64,000 nucleotides of DNA, from NCBI GenBank assembly GCA_027490815.1, contig JAIXXJ010000019.1, forward strand, positions 62,001 through 126,000, in the 5' to 3' direction. Shown here piece after piece: positions 39,718 to 48,872 of this stretch (position 1 is the stretch's first letter; each line of letters opens with the position of its first letter). A program made the translations under genes and the position numbers. The notes under the pieces are model-generated. The model searched no databases. It was not told where the DNA came from and saw only the letters and a program-made list of their open reading frames with translations. This DNA comes from Streptomycetaceae bacterium. Lineage in GTDB: Bacteria; Actinomycetota; Actinomycetes; Nanopelagicales; Nanopelagicaceae.

Positions 39718-40905
39718 TTATTTGGTTCCCTTGTAGTGTGGATTTTCCCAGATGACGGTGCCACCCATGCCTAAACCAATACACATTGTTGTTATGCCAT
39801 ATCGAACTTCTGGTTTTTCTTCGAAGGTGCGCGCAAGATTGAGCATCAATCGAACTCCTGAAGAGGCCAGTGGGTGACCAACAGCGATTGCGCCACCGTA
39901 TGGGTTTACGCGAGGATCATCATCGGCAATTCCGAAGTGATCTAAAAATGCAATTACTTGAACTGCAAAAGCTTCATTAACTTCAAATGCACCGATATCT
40001 TCAATTTTTAATCCAGCCTGCTTTAAAGCTTTAAGCGTTGCTGGTACGGGTCCGTATCCCATAATCTCTGGCTCAACACCTACGAATGCAAAAGTTACAA
40101 GTTTTGCTTTAATTGTCAGGCCAAGCTCTAACGCTTTTTCTTCGCTAGCAAGCAGTGCTGCAGTTGCACCGTCGTTTAATCCTGATGAGTTACCAGGTGT
40201 AACGCGTCCGGCTGGTCGAAACGGAGTTTTTAGTCCAGCCAAGCCTTCCATCGTTGTTTGAGGGCGAGGTGGCTCATCTACTGTTGCAACGCCCCAGCCA
40301 AGTTCTGCATTTCTAGCAGCCGTTGGAATTAAATCTCTTTGGATCTTTCCCTCACTGTAGGCCTTTGCAGTTTTGATCTGTGAGTTGAGTGCAAATTGAT
40401 CTGCGCGTACTTTTGTTAACTGAGGGAAACGATCATGCAAACGCTCTGCTGTGGCACCCATTGCAAGTGCATCTTGCTCAACAATTCTTTCAGCTAAATA
40501 TCGAGGATTTGGATCAAGACCTTCACCGATTGGGTGGTTACCCATATGTTCGACTCCACCAGCAATTGCTAGATCGTTCGTTCCCATTGCAATTGCACCT
40601 GCGATAGTTGTTACTGCTGTCATGGCACCAGCACACCATCTATCAATTGAATATCCAGGGACTGTGTTTGGAAGTCCAGAAAGTAGCGCGGTGCTTCGAC
40701 CAATGTTCATACCTTGATCACCGGTTTGAGTAGCTGCAGCAATTGCAACATCTTCAATTGTTGAACGATCAACTTTGGGATTGCGATCGAGCAAACCGCG
40801 AATAGCTCTCACCATTAAGTCGTCAGCTCTCGTTCCGGCATACATTCCGCCGGCCTTTCCAAATGGTGTACGAACAGCATCAACGAGGACAACGGTGCGA
40901 GTCAT
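39718..40905 (-). CDS. fadA: Acetyl-CoA acyltransferase (thiolase)
   Basis: 395 residues. Thiolase nucleophile in DRWCAGAMTAV (~Cys90), NEAFAVQVIAF, His in GGAIAVGHPLASSG, and the second Cys in MCIGLGMGGT. It cleaves 3-ketoacyl-CoA in beta-oxidation. AAGGGAAG lies six bases upstream of the ATG, and a promoter lies ~30 bases further up, so it has a true leader. First gene of fadA-fadJ. Confidence 0.95.
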   Translation of the reverse strand: MTRTVVLVDAVRTPFGKAGGMYAGTRADDLMVRAIRGLLDRNPKVDRSTIEDVAIAAATQTGDQGMNIGRSTALLSGLPNTVPGYSIDRWCAGAMTAVTTIAGAIAMGTNDLAIAGGVEHMGNHPIGEGLDPNPRYLAERIVEQDALAMGATAERLHDRFPQLTKVRADQFALNSQIKTAKAYSEGKIQRDLIPTAARNAELGWGVATVDEPPRPQTTMEGLAGLKTPFRPAGRVTPGNSSGLNDGATAALLASEEKALELGLTIKAKLVTFAFVGVEPEIMGYGPVPATLKALKQAGLKIEDIGAFEVNEAFAVQVIAFLDHFGIADDDPRVNPYGGAIAVGHPLASSGVRLMLNLARTFEEKPEVRYGITTMCIGLGMGGTVIWENPHYKGTK

Positions 40906-40935
40906 GAAACTTCCCTTGTTAGCGGTATAGGGAAG

Positions 40936-40965
40936 ATGTTACTCGTGAGTAAGGTCTCTGGACAA
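40936..40965 (-). promoter_or_regulatory. fadA promoter
   Basis: On the minus strand TTGTCC, 18-base spacer, TAACAT, ending about 30 bases before the fadA ATG. Confidence 0.5.
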
Positions 40966-40995
40966 TGCCAAATCAACGAGGTTGGGTGGAGTAAA

Positions 40996-42282
40996 TCACT
41001 CGGTGCTTACAGGTACTTCCTCTTCTACAGGAGCCGGAACTGCCTCTTTTTCTAACAGGGCCTCAGATATCGCCTGTCCTACCAAGTTAACCTGCCATGA
41101 GCGAGCACCGAGAGAGAGAAGCTGTGTTTGAACCGCCTCAACCTGCAAATTCTCAGTTGATCCCGCAGGAGGGCTCCAACAAATTCGACGAACTAACTCT
41201 GGCGTAATTAAATTTTCTACAGGAATGCTGTTTTCTTCAGATATTTTCTCTAGGCGCACTCGCGCATGTGAAAGCGGGGCATATTTTTCAGGAAACTTAT
41301 CACGCCATAATTTGATCGGCGGCAAAGTATCGGCAGATGTACGCATTTGTGGCCAATCTTTCTCGGAGAGTGCAACGGCCGATGCAATGCTTTCAAGCCA
41401 TAAGGGTAAATTCTCTAACCAACGCGCACGAAGTCCTAAGGGCCGCAAAGCTTTTTCAAACTCTTTTTTATTCGTCGGTGCTGTGATAGCTAATTCAACA
41501 ATGGCATTATCGTTAAGAAGTTTGCCTTGTGCGATATCGCTTTGACTTGCAATCTTGTCGCGAGCAATCCACAGAGATCGGACAATAGCTAATTGATCTC
41601 TTCGCTTAATCTTGTGCATTCCAGAGGTTCTACGCCATGGATCAACTCGTGGAGCCGGGGGAGGTGCGGCCAAAATTGAGGCGAACTCTTCTAAAGCCCA
41701 TGGAAGTTTTTTACTCTCTAGCAACATTTGATACATCAGATCGCGCAGTTCTACTAGAAGCTCAACATCTAAAGCTGCATATGTAAGCCAATTTTCAGGA
41801 AGCGGACGTACTGACCAATCAGCTGCGCTGTGTTCTTTTGCCAGAGAAACACCCATGAGTGATTCTAAAAGTGGTCCCAACCCAACGCGGGGGAGCCCTG
41901 CAATTCTTCCAGCTAGTTCGGTATCAAATAAACGAATAGGACTAATGCCTATTTCGCGAAGACAGGGAAGATCTTGAGTGCTGGCATGCAAAATTACTTC
42001 ATCAGTATTGAGCAGATCATTGAGTTTCAGAATTAAATGGTGATTGATTCCAAATGGGATGGGGTCAATGAGGTGAAGGCCTCCACCATTTCTCTTTATC
42101 TGAATCAAGTAAGCCCGAGCGCTATATCTAAATCCCGAAGCTCGCTCTGCATCTACTGCAAATGCTCCGGTACCAAGACTCAATTCTTCTATGGCTTTTT
42201 GTAGGCCTGCTTCAGTGTCGATGGGTTCAGGTGTGCCGCCAGCAGGGGCGAGTAATGGAACTGCAACAATCTCTTCACTCAT
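40996..42282 (-). CDS. rnd: Ribonuclease D (3'-5' exonuclease with HRDC domain)
   Basis: 428 residues. DEDD exonuclease domain: FAVDAERASGFRYS (DxE), HASTQDLPCLREIG, and YAALDVELL (YxxxD). HRDC domain around residues 210-295. It trims structured RNA 3' ends. The C terminus is acidic and disordered. It follows DUF3000 by two bases; this pair is typical of actinobacteria (Rv2681-Rv2680). dxs, commonly next in line, is absent here. Confidence 0.93.
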   Translation of the reverse strand: MSEEIVAVPLLAPAGGTPEPIDTEAGLQKAIEELSLGTGAFAVDAERASGFRYSARAYLIQIKRNGGGLHLIDPIPFGINHHLILKLNDLLNTDEVILHASTQDLPCLREIGISPIRLFDTELAGRIAGLPRVGLGPLLESLMGVSLAKEHSAADWSVRPLPENWLTYAALDVELLVELRDLMYQMLLESKKLPWALEEFASILAAPPPAPRVDPWRRTSGMHKIKRRDQLAIVRSLWIARDKIASQSDIAQGKLLNDNAIVELAITAPTNKKEFEKALRPLGLRARWLENLPLWLESIASAVALSEKDWPQMRTSADTLPPIKLWRDKFPEKYAPLSHARVRLEKISEENSIPVENLITPELVRRICWSPPAGSTENLQVEAVQTQLLSLGARSWQVNLVGQAISEALLEKEAVPAPVEEEVPVSTE

Positions 42283-42284
42283 CT

Positions 42285-42863
42285 TTAGTTGCGGCGATTA
42301 GATGTAATCGCAGAGACTCCTTCAGGAATGGGAGGCAATCCTGCTACTTCACAGATTAACTGGCACCAACTGTCAATGTGATCGATCAACAAACTTGGAT
42401 TACCCACTACGGGCGTCCATGAAGCACGGATCTCAATCTCTGCTTCATTTTTACGTGGCGATAACTTTCCAAAAGATGCACTAGTTACTCGAGTGACAGT
42501 GCCACTTGGGCTGTTATAGGAACAACCATTGTTATCGAGTGATTCAAGAAACCAGCTCCAGCCCACTTCAGGAAGTAGTGGATCCTCCTGCATTATGGGA
42601 TCGACATCGGCGCTGACAAAAGTTACACATCGAAATTCGCCATCCCATGTAGCTTGCCCACCAGGTTCATGCAATAAAACGAATCGACCATTTGCAATTT
42701 CATCTTCTTTTTCACCGAGTAAACCATTTGAAACATCGGCAGAAAAAGCAAAAGAATATGTTGCTAACTTCTGAGGTGCAGGCACCTCAGTAAGCATTAC
42801 TTCAGATCTTGGTGTGAATGTGCGAAGCTGGTCGATTAATCGCTCAAACCCATTCGCATCCAT
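42285..42863 (-). CDS. DUF3000 family protein
   Basis: 192 residues. Actinobacterial DUF3000, recognised by the EVGWSWFLESLD and EIRASWTPV stretches and by coupling to RNase D. No catalytic motif is seen. Leaderless start: TATCCT six bases before ATG 42863. Function unknown. Confidence 0.88.
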   Translation of the reverse strand: MDANGFERLIDQLRTFTPRSEVMLTEVPAPQKLATYSFAFSADVSNGLLGEKEDEIANGRFVLLHEPGGQATWDGEFRCVTFVSADVDPIMQEDPLLPEVGWSWFLESLDNNGCSYNSPSGTVTRVTSASFGKLSPRKNEAEIEIRASWTPVVGNPSLLIDHIDSWCQLICEVAGLPPIPEGVSAITSNRRN

Positions 42864-42869
42864 GTTCTA

Positions 42870-42875
42870 AGGATA
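42870..42875 (-). promoter_or_regulatory. -10 element of the DUF3000 gene (leaderless)
   Basis: TATCCT on the minus strand, six bases before ATG 42863. Confidence 0.5.
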
Positions 42876-42911
42876 AAGATTGCCCATAGGTTTTCGTGGG
42901 AGGCTGGGCGG

Positions 42912-42917
42912 TAGGAT
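42912..42917 (+). promoter_or_regulatory. -10 element of the DMT transporter gene (leaderless)
   Basis: TAGGAT six bases before ATG 42924; supports that start over TTG 42918. Confidence 0.5.
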
Positions 42918-42923
42918 TTGTCC

Positions 42924-43763
42924 ATGGCATCCTTATTGGCGCTTCTCTCTAGTGCATTATGGGGATCAGCTGATTTCTTTGCTGGACGCATGAGTAAGAA
43001 GCACCATCCATTTGCAGTGTTGGGCTTCTCGCAGGTAATTGGATTGTTTGTTGGAGTATTAATTCTTGTTATCTCAGGTAATTGGCAGGGAAAAGTATTT
43101 GGATTTGATGGTTATTTAATCCCAGGAATCTTGGCAGGTTTAGCCGGTTACATTGGCCTTGCATGTTTGTATGAGGGACTTTCTACTGGGCGAATGGGAG
43201 TTGTTGCTCCAATTAGTTCAATGAGTGCAGTCGTACCTCTTGCTTATGCATTAGCAACTGGTGATGCTCTTTCAACTTTGGCGTTTGTTGGCGTATTTGT
43301 CGCACTTATTGGTGTGTTCTGTGCCAGCGGACCGGAGTTATCTCAAGGGATGCCGATTAAACCTTTGTTGCTTGCATTAGGTGCAGCTGCAGGTTTTGGA
43401 CTTTCTCTAACTTTCATCGCCGTTGGCTCTGAGACAAGTGCCTTACTAACCATGGTTTCAATGCGCGGAGCTACTTTCTTCGTAACGATTTCGATTGCCT
43501 TGAAATTTAGAACCACAGGTAAATTTGGAAGACAGGATTTACCACTTTTAATTTTCATTGGAGCTGCAGATTTCTTGGCTAATCTATTACTTGGAGTAGC
43601 TACCACTAAAGGATTAGTTTCAGTCGCCATGGTATTTGGCTCTCTTTATCCGATTGCAACAGCCCTTTTGGCGTTCAAGTTTCTTAATGAGCGCCTGCAT
43701 AAAGTGCAATACATAGGAATTGCATTAGCAGTCAGTGGTGTATCTCTGATCTCAGCTTTTTAA
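42924..43763 (+). CDS. EamA/DMT-family transporter
   Basis: 279 residues with about ten membrane spans in two EamA-type repeats (LLALLSSALWGSADFFAG near the start; SLYPIATALLAFKFLNERLHKVQYIG in the second). DMT carriers export or import small metabolites; the substrate is unknown. I use ATG 42924, with TAGGAT six bases upstream, not the TTG at 42918. Divergent from DUF3000, convergent with the RibD_C-like gene. Confidence 0.88.
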   Translation: MASLLALLSSALWGSADFFAGRMSKKHHPFAVLGFSQVIGLFVGVLILVISGNWQGKVFGFDGYLIPGILAGLAGYIGLACLYEGLSTGRMGVVAPISSMSAVVPLAYALATGDALSTLAFVGVFVALIGVFCASGPELSQGMPIKPLLLALGAAAGFGLSLTFIAVGSETSALLTMVSMRGATFFVTISIALKFRTTGKFGRQDLPLLIFIGAADFLANLLLGVATTKGLVSVAMVFGSLYPIATALLAFKFLNERLHKVQYIGIALAVSGVSLISAF

Positions 43764-43782
43764 TAGTTGATAAAAGTATCTT

Positions 43783-44328
43783 CTAGTTAATCGCCGAATA
43801 GAATTGAGTATCATCAAACTGTTTCATTTCTATATGCTTAAAATGGGATAAAAGAAGTTGCCAGTCCACAATGTTTTCACCGCCAGTTACCTGGGTAATG
43901 CTCAATTCAAGTTGGTCAATTTTTCCAATTTTTACTAGATCCATAATCATTTTCGGCCCACCTTCAATAAGGATATTTTCACCGAATAGTTTGCGCGCCC
44001 TATCAACTGCTTCACCGGGCGAGCAATTCCATAACTGCGCGATTGGATTTTCTTCAAGTGGATTAATTGAACCCCGCGAACAAACTATGACAGGCACGGG
44101 AGAGCGTCTGTAGGATTCATTTCGCGCGGTATTGCCGCCAATAATGATCACATCGACATGGCGACGACGGTTCAAAAAGATTTCGCGATCTGCTTTTGAG
44201 CTGATCTCTGCTGAACTCGCATTCTTTGTTGCCGAGCCATCTTGGCCCACCACCAAAGTTGCAACCGTACTCATTGGATAAGTATCACCTAACTTGGGCT
44301 CTTCTTGCAGAGTCGGATTTAAAACCAA
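43783..44328 (-). CDS. RibD C-terminal (DHFR-like) reductase family protein
   Basis: 181 residues from TTG 44328; an alternative ATG lies at 44274 with GATACT six bases upstream. RibD_C fold: SAEISSKADREIFLNRRRHVDVIIIGGNTAR, NILIEGGPKMIMDL. Family members reduce pyrimidines in riboflavin synthesis, but this is a short, divergent member with no riboflavin genes nearby, so the substrate is open. Homologues have residues before the first strand, which slightly favours the longer form. Confidence 0.75.
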   Translation of the reverse strand: MVLNPTLQEEPKLGDTYPMSTVATLVVGQDGSATKNASSAEISSKADREIFLNRRRHVDVIIIGGNTARNESYRRSPVPVIVCSRGSINPLEENPIAQLWNCSPGEAVDRARKLFGENILIEGGPKMIMDLVKIGKIDQLELSITQVTGGENIVDWQLLLSHFKHIEMKQFDDTQFYSAIN

Positions 44329-44362
44329 TGAGATCTAGTTGAACTGGCAGGTCTATCGGAGT

Positions 44363-44368
44363 TAGCCT
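44363..44368 (+). promoter_or_regulatory. -10 element of pimB (leaderless)
   Basis: TAGCCT seven bases before ATG 44376. Confidence 0.55.
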
Positions 44369-44375
44369 TGTCTAT

Positions 44376-45524
44376 ATGGCCAGCAATAACGAAAAGGTTC
44401 TATTCATAACCAATGATTTTGGTCCTCGGGCCGGGGGTATTGAGACCTTTATTATCGGTCTTATCGAACGAAGAGCATTTGCAACAACGATTGTTTACAC
44501 ATCGGCCCAGGAAAATTCCAAAGAATATGACGCAAACTGGGAAAGAAAGTTTGGCGTAAAGGTTGTCAGAGATTCATCGAGAATATTGTTACCTACTCCA
44601 AAGGTAGCCCGCAGAATTTCGAAGTTAGTAAAAACTGAAAACATTAAAACGGTTACCTTTGGTGCAGCAGCACCGCTTGGTTTACTAGCGCACTCAATAA
44701 AACGTGCTGGCATAGTCCGAATAGTCGCTCTCACTCATGGTCATGAAGTTTGGTGGGCAAGGGTTTTCCCTTTCAATTTACTGATGCGCAGAATTGGCAG
44801 GGGAGTTGATTCACTTACTTATTTAGGCGAGTACACCCACCAAATGATCTCTCGTGCATTGGATCAAAGAGCAAAATTGGCTATGGTAAAAATTGCACCT
44901 GGAATCGATACGCAACATTTTCGTCCTCGAAACTCTGAAGATCTACGCAAATCACTCAATCTTGCCGAAAAGAAAGTAATTGTCTGCGTCGCTCGGCTGG
45001 TTCATCGCAAAGGTCAAGATCGTTTGATTGAAGCGATGCCACAAATCTTGAGATCAGCTCCGAATGCTCACCTTTTCATTGTTGGCGAAGGACCTTATCG
45101 TCAGCATTTAGTAAAAAGGGTGAATCAACTGAAGATTGAAGATGCTGTCACTTTTGTTGGACGTATTGGCTATGAACAACTTCCTGAGTACATATGTGTT
45201 GGAGATCTTTTTGCTATGCCATCTCGATCACGCTTTTGGGGTTTAGAGGTTGAAGGTTTGGGAATTTCTTACTTGGAGGCAAGTGCATGCGGACTTCCTG
45301 TAATTGCGGGTTCTTCGGGCGGTGCTCCAGATGCAGTGGATGAAGGCAAAAGCGGTGTGGTCGTGAGCGGTATTGATAATGATGCAATAGCAAAAGCTGT
45401 TGTTAAACTTTTGAATGATCCTGAAACCTCCAAAACTATGGGTCACTATGGTCGTAACTGGGTAGTTGAAAAATGGAGATGGGAAATTTGGTCAGAGGCC
45501 TTCGAGCAATTACTTAAGAAGTAA
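44376..45524 (+). CDS. pimB: PimB-like alpha-mannosyltransferase (GT4)
   Basis: 382 residues. GT-B fold: N-terminal FITNDFGPRAGGIETFI, LTHGHEVWWAR, then GT4 motifs VCVARLVHRKGQDRLIEAM, GEGPYRQHL, and EGLGISYLEASACGLPVIAG. Best match by motif and by its place next to fadD is the GDP-mannose-dependent phosphatidylinositol monomannoside mannosyltransferase. This agrees with ino1 in the same window, but other GT4 substrates are possible. The 3' end overlaps the convergent response regulator by 15 bases. Confidence 0.8.
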   Translation: MASNNEKVLFITNDFGPRAGGIETFIIGLIERRAFATTIVYTSAQENSKEYDANWERKFGVKVVRDSSRILLPTPKVARRISKLVKTENIKTVTFGAAAPLGLLAHSIKRAGIVRIVALTHGHEVWWARVFPFNLLMRRIGRGVDSLTYLGEYTHQMISRALDQRAKLAMVKIAPGIDTQHFRPRNSEDLRKSLNLAEKKVIVCVARLVHRKGQDRLIEAMPQILRSAPNAHLFIVGEGPYRQHLVKRVNQLKIEDAVTFVGRIGYEQLPEYICVGDLFAMPSRSRFWGLEVEGLGISYLEASACGLPVIAGSSGGAPDAVDEGKSGVVVSGIDNDAIAKAVVKLLNDPETSKTMGHYGRNWVVEKWRWEIWSEAFEQLLKK

Positions 45525-46118
45525 ACCATTTTCTCGGGCAAAATTGATTGCACTGATTCGATTATCAACATTTAATTTTCTAAAAATTGCAGTTATGTGA
45601 GACTTAATTGTTGATTGACTAAGAAAAAGTTGCTTGGCTATCTCTTGATTACTTAGTCCGAGTGAGATTTTCATCAACACATCAATTTCTCTGGCCGTGA
45701 GCAAATGATCAGCAGATGCGGCAAGTGCAGACAATCCTTTTGCAGAAAAGCTGCGGGGTGAAGAGATACAGTGCTTAATTGCCGAAACGATTTCAGATAC
45801 GGGGGCGGTTTTTACCACGAAGCTATTTGCTCCAGACTTCATAGCAGCAACTACAAACTCGGGACCAGAATTAAGAGTGAGTATTACTATCCCTGTTTCT
45901 TTAGATACTGATCGAATCCACTGGATAATTTCAAATCCAGATCCATCCGGCAGATTGAGGTCAACTACAACAACATCCGGATTGCTATGTGCTATTTGTG
46001 CAATAGCTTCGGCCACAGTTGCAGCTGACCCAACGACTTCTAAATTAGCCTGTGTAAATGCAGTCAATAAGCCTTCACGAACAACAGCATGATCATCGAC
46101 TATGAGTACTCGTATCAT
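45510..46118 (-). CDS. NarL/LuxR-type response regulator
   Basis: 202 residues. Receiver domain 1-~120 with acidic pocket (VDDHAVVREG), phospho-Asp in VVVDLNLPDGSG, Thr in VILTLNSG; C-terminal LuxR HTH (LTAREIDVLMKISLGLSNQEIAKQLFLSQSTIKSHI). Its ATG is 26 bases inside the kinase gene, so the two are translationally coupled. Target genes unknown; overlap with fadD via the kinase hints at lipid-linked control. Confidence 0.92.
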   Translation of the reverse strand: MIRVLIVDDHAVVREGLLTAFTQANLEVVGSAATVAEAIAQIAHSNPDVVVVDLNLPDGSGFEIIQWIRSVSKETGIVILTLNSGPEFVVAAMKSGANSFVVKTAPVSEIVSAIKHCISSPRSFSAKGLSALAASADHLLTAREIDVLMKISLGLSNQEIAKQLFLSQSTIKSHITAIFRKLNVDNRISAINFARENGLLLK

Positions 46119-46587
46119 TTTTGTCCAATGGGATGTGTACTTCTATTTTCGTCCCATTCTGATCAGATTCAATAAGGGTTTCCCCACCCAAGAGATGGAC
46201 CCTTTCCCTTATGCCTAAGAGACCAAATGAACCTTCTTTTTCTTTCGCTCCACCAATTCCATTGTCTGCGATAGTAATTGATAGAGTTGTTGCCTTTGAA
46301 TGCTGGAGAACATTGCGCAGAATTTCGTTGAATATTTGACTGAGTTGGTAAGACAAATCTGGTGTTGAATGAGTTTGATTAGGCGAAAGGTTTCTTAGTC
46401 GATGAATTTCAACCCGAACTTTCTCTGTTTGTTCTGAGATTGCAAATCTAATCGCTCTGAGTTCTTTTCGGGTTTCAGGATCCTTGCTATGAGAAATAGC
46501 GTTATCAATGGAAAAGCCCAGGCCAACTAAGTCCTGGGCTATTCCATCATGTAACTCTTGTGCAAGAATTACAAGTTCATTTTTCAC
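46093..46587 (-). CDS. Compact NarL-type histidine kinase, no sensor domain
   Basis: 164 residues. HisKA_3 dimer helix with phospho-His in AQELHDGIAQDLVGLGFS, then an ATPase domain: N box NEILRNVLQHSKATT, G1 box ADNGIGG, G2 GLLGIRERV, end GTKIEVHIPL. There is no membrane span or sensor. Between the N box and G1 box only about eight residues stand where DesK-type kinases have about eighteen, so one strand seems lost. GTG start overlaps the fadD stop (GTGA). It could sense via a partner or be partly degenerate. Confidence 0.85.
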   Translation of the reverse strand: MKNELVILAQELHDGIAQDLVGLGFSIDNAISHSKDPETRKELRAIRFAISEQTEKVRVEIHRLRNLSPNQTHSTPDLSYQLSQIFNEILRNVLQHSKATTLSITIADNGIGGAKEKEGSFGLLGIRERVHLLGGETLIESDQNGTKIEVHIPLDKNDTSTHSR

Positions 46588-48374
46588 GTTGCAAATAATG
46601 CTTCTATCTCTTTAGCAAACTCCTTTGCAACGACATGTCGTTTCACGGATAGTTTTGCAGTTAAATGTCCGCCAGCGATAGTGAAGTCGGTTGGCAAGAT
46701 TGTGAACTTTCTAATTGATTCAGCTCGGCTAACAGCCTTGTTTGCTTCATCAACTGCAGTTTGGATGGCCGAGACTAGATCTGGATCATTAACCAAATCA
46801 GCAATTGTTGCTCCGTCCTTCTTGTTATTTGCAATCCATCCCTTAATTGCATCTGGATCAATTGTTACCAAAGCTGCGATGAATGGTTGGTTATCACCGA
46901 CTACTAAGCATTGGCTAACCAATGGATGAGCACGAAGTCGATCTTCAAGAACTGCAGGGGCAACATTTTTTCCGCCAGCTGTAACGATGATCTCTTTCTT
47001 ACGCCCGACGATGTAAAGGAATCCTTCATCATCTAGTTTTCCTAAGTCACCAGTCTGGAACCAACGCTCGGAGGTAAAGACTTCTGCATTTGCAGCATCA
47101 TTTTGCCAGTAGCCATCCATGACGATTGGACCACGAATGAGAACTTCACCGTCTTCTGCAATCTTGATTGAAGTACCTGGGATTGGTCGACCCACTGATC
47201 CAACACGGTGTGCGCCATACAAATTCAAGGTCGCTCCCGCAGTTGTCTCCGTTAATCCGTAACCTTCCAGAATTGTTACACCGATACCGCGGTAGAAGTG
47301 TCCGAGACGTGTACCAAGTGGAGCACCACCGGATATCGCCGCTTCAACTTTTCCACCCATACCGTGTCTGATCTTGCTGTAAACCAGCTTGTCAAAGAGG
47401 CCATGTTTTAATTTTAGAATGGGAGAGACAGATCCTTTATCAAGGGCCTCTGAATAAGCAATCGCAACTGCAGCGGCTTTTCTAAAGATATTTCCTTTTC
47501 CTGCTGCCTCTGCTTTTGCCTCTGCTCCGTTATAGATCTTTTCAAAGATACGAGGAACGGCAAGTACGAAGGTTGGCTTAAATGATGCAAGGTCCATAGG
47601 CAATCTACCGACAGGATCACTGCAGTGAGCCAGGTGCAGACCAGCAGTTATTGATCCAATTTGAACCATGCGACCAAACACGTGAGCAACCGGAAGGAAA
47701 AGAAGTGTGGAGCCACCGGGCTTTAGAAAAAGCTCACTTGCACCCTGCACAACATTTCCACACTCTGCATGGAAATTGCCATGAGTTAACTGGACACCTT
47801 TTGGCTTGCCAGTGGTTCCAGATGTATAAATCAAAGTAGCAAGTGTGTTTGGAACAAGTGCGCTACGGCGACGGTCAACTTCCTCATCGCTAATGTTCTT
47901 TCCAGCCTCTCTTAATACTGCAAGAACATCATCAGTCATTGCCCAAATATTTTTCGTATGAGAAGGCAGAACAGTCTGAACTAATTCACGCATTGCTGGG
48001 GTTTCAACAATTATTGCAACAGAATGAGAGTCATTGAGGATCCAATCAATCTGTTCGGCAGAAGAAGTATCAAAAATTGGAACAACCACGCCGCCTGCAA
48101 ACCATGTTGCAAAATCCAAAATCGTCCACTCATATCGAGTGCGAGCCATGATCGCTACGCGATCACCAATCTGAATACCACTAGCAATTAATCCCTTAGC
48201 GGTTGCTCGAATCTCTTCTTCAACCTCTTTTGCAGTCACGGGCTGCCATCCCTCACCAAGTGGTCGGGACATTGTTATACGCTCTGGTTCAAACCATGCG
48301 CGCTCAGTGATCAGATTTGTGAGATTTCCTGCAGTAGAAGCAGGAACAAGTGCTGGGACAGTGATTTCATTCAT
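46584..48374 (-). CDS. fadD: Long-chain acyl-CoA synthetase
   Basis: 596 residues. AMP-binding motifs LIYTSGTTGKPKGVQLTHGN, ILEGYGLTETTAGATLN, WFQTGDLGKLDDEGFLYIVGRKKEIIVTAGGKNV. It activates fatty acids to acyl-CoA for beta-oxidation or lipid synthesis. Position near pimB and an SRPBCC gene matches mycobacterial fadD15. Leaderless start (TAGCGT six bases before ATG). Its stop overlaps the start of the histidine kinase, so fadD-kinase-regulator form one coupled operon. Confidence 0.94.
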   Translation of the reverse strand: MNEITVPALVPASTAGNLTNLITERAWFEPERITMSRPLGEGWQPVTAKEVEEEIRATAKGLIASGIQIGDRVAIMARTRYEWTILDFATWFAGGVVVPIFDTSSAEQIDWILNDSHSVAIIVETPAMRELVQTVLPSHTKNIWAMTDDVLAVLREAGKNISDEEVDRRRSALVPNTLATLIYTSGTTGKPKGVQLTHGNFHAECGNVVQGASELFLKPGGSTLLFLPVAHVFGRMVQIGSITAGLHLAHCSDPVGRLPMDLASFKPTFVLAVPRIFEKIYNGAEAKAEAAGKGNIFRKAAAVAIAYSEALDKGSVSPILKLKHGLFDKLVYSKIRHGMGGKVEAAISGGAPLGTRLGHFYRGIGVTILEGYGLTETTAGATLNLYGAHRVGSVGRPIPGTSIKIAEDGEVLIRGPIVMDGYWQNDAANAEVFTSERWFQTGDLGKLDDEGFLYIVGRKKEIIVTAGGKNVAPAVLEDRLRAHPLVSQCLVVGDNQPFIAALVTIDPDAIKGWIANNKKDGATIADLVNDPDLVSAIQTAVDEANKAVSRAESIRKFTILPTDFTIAGGHLTAKLSVKRHVVAKEFAKEIEALFAT

Positions 48375-48380
48375 GGGATA

Positions 48381-48386
48381 ACGCTA
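48381..48386 (-). promoter_or_regulatory. -10 element of fadD (leaderless)
   Basis: TAGCGT on the minus strand, six bases before ATG 48374. Confidence 0.5.
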
Positions 48387-48418
48387 GCGTGACAGATGAG
48401 AAAAGGGGAAGAGGCTAG

Positions 48419-48424
48419 TAGCCT
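48419..48424 (+). promoter_or_regulatory. -10 element of the SRPBCC gene (leaderless)
   Basis: TAGCCT six bases before ATG 48431. Confidence 0.5.
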
Positions 48425-48430
48425 TCTCCC

Positions 48431-48868
48431 ATGAGCGAATTCAGTAAATCCACAGTAATAATCGAAGCGTCACTATCAGATGTTCAAAAGACCCTCACGG
48501 AGCTAGACAAGTATCCGGATTGGTCGACGCAGATTAAGTCTGCCGAAAGCCTCTCAACTGATGATCAAGGGCGCATTACAAAAGTTAAGATGAGTATCGA
48601 TGCAGGAATGATGAAAGATCGCGTCACTTTGGATTACGACTGGAGCCAGGCACCAGAAAAAATAATCTTTTCGTTAGAGGAAGCAGACCTACTGACCAGT
48701 ATGGATGGCGCCTATACATTCAAGAGCATCGATTCTGACACTACAGAAGTTACTTACGAGTTAGGTGTCTCGCTATCTATGTCTATTCCAGACATGATGC
48801 GAAAGAAAGCCGAGAAGGCGACTATTGATGCCGCCCTTGCGCAACTTAAATCACATTTAGAGGGTTAA
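48431..48868 (+). CDS. SRPBCC/START-like lipid-binding fold protein
   Basis: 145 residues of the polyketide cyclase/START-like superfamily (KSTVIIEASLSDVQKTLTELDKYPDWSTQIKSAESL at the N terminus; long C-terminal helix). These proteins hold hydrophobic ligands in a deep cavity. Divergent from fadD and upstream of the glucokinase, an arrangement conserved across actinobacteria (Rv2185c-type). Ligand unknown. Confidence 0.88.
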   Translation: MSEFSKSTVIIEASLSDVQKTLTELDKYPDWSTQIKSAESLSTDDQGRITKVKMSIDAGMMKDRVTLDYDWSQAPEKIIFSLEEADLLTSMDGAYTFKSIDSDTTEVTYELGVSLSMSIPDMMRKKAEKATIDAALAQLKSHLEG

Positions 48869-48872
48869 ATTA

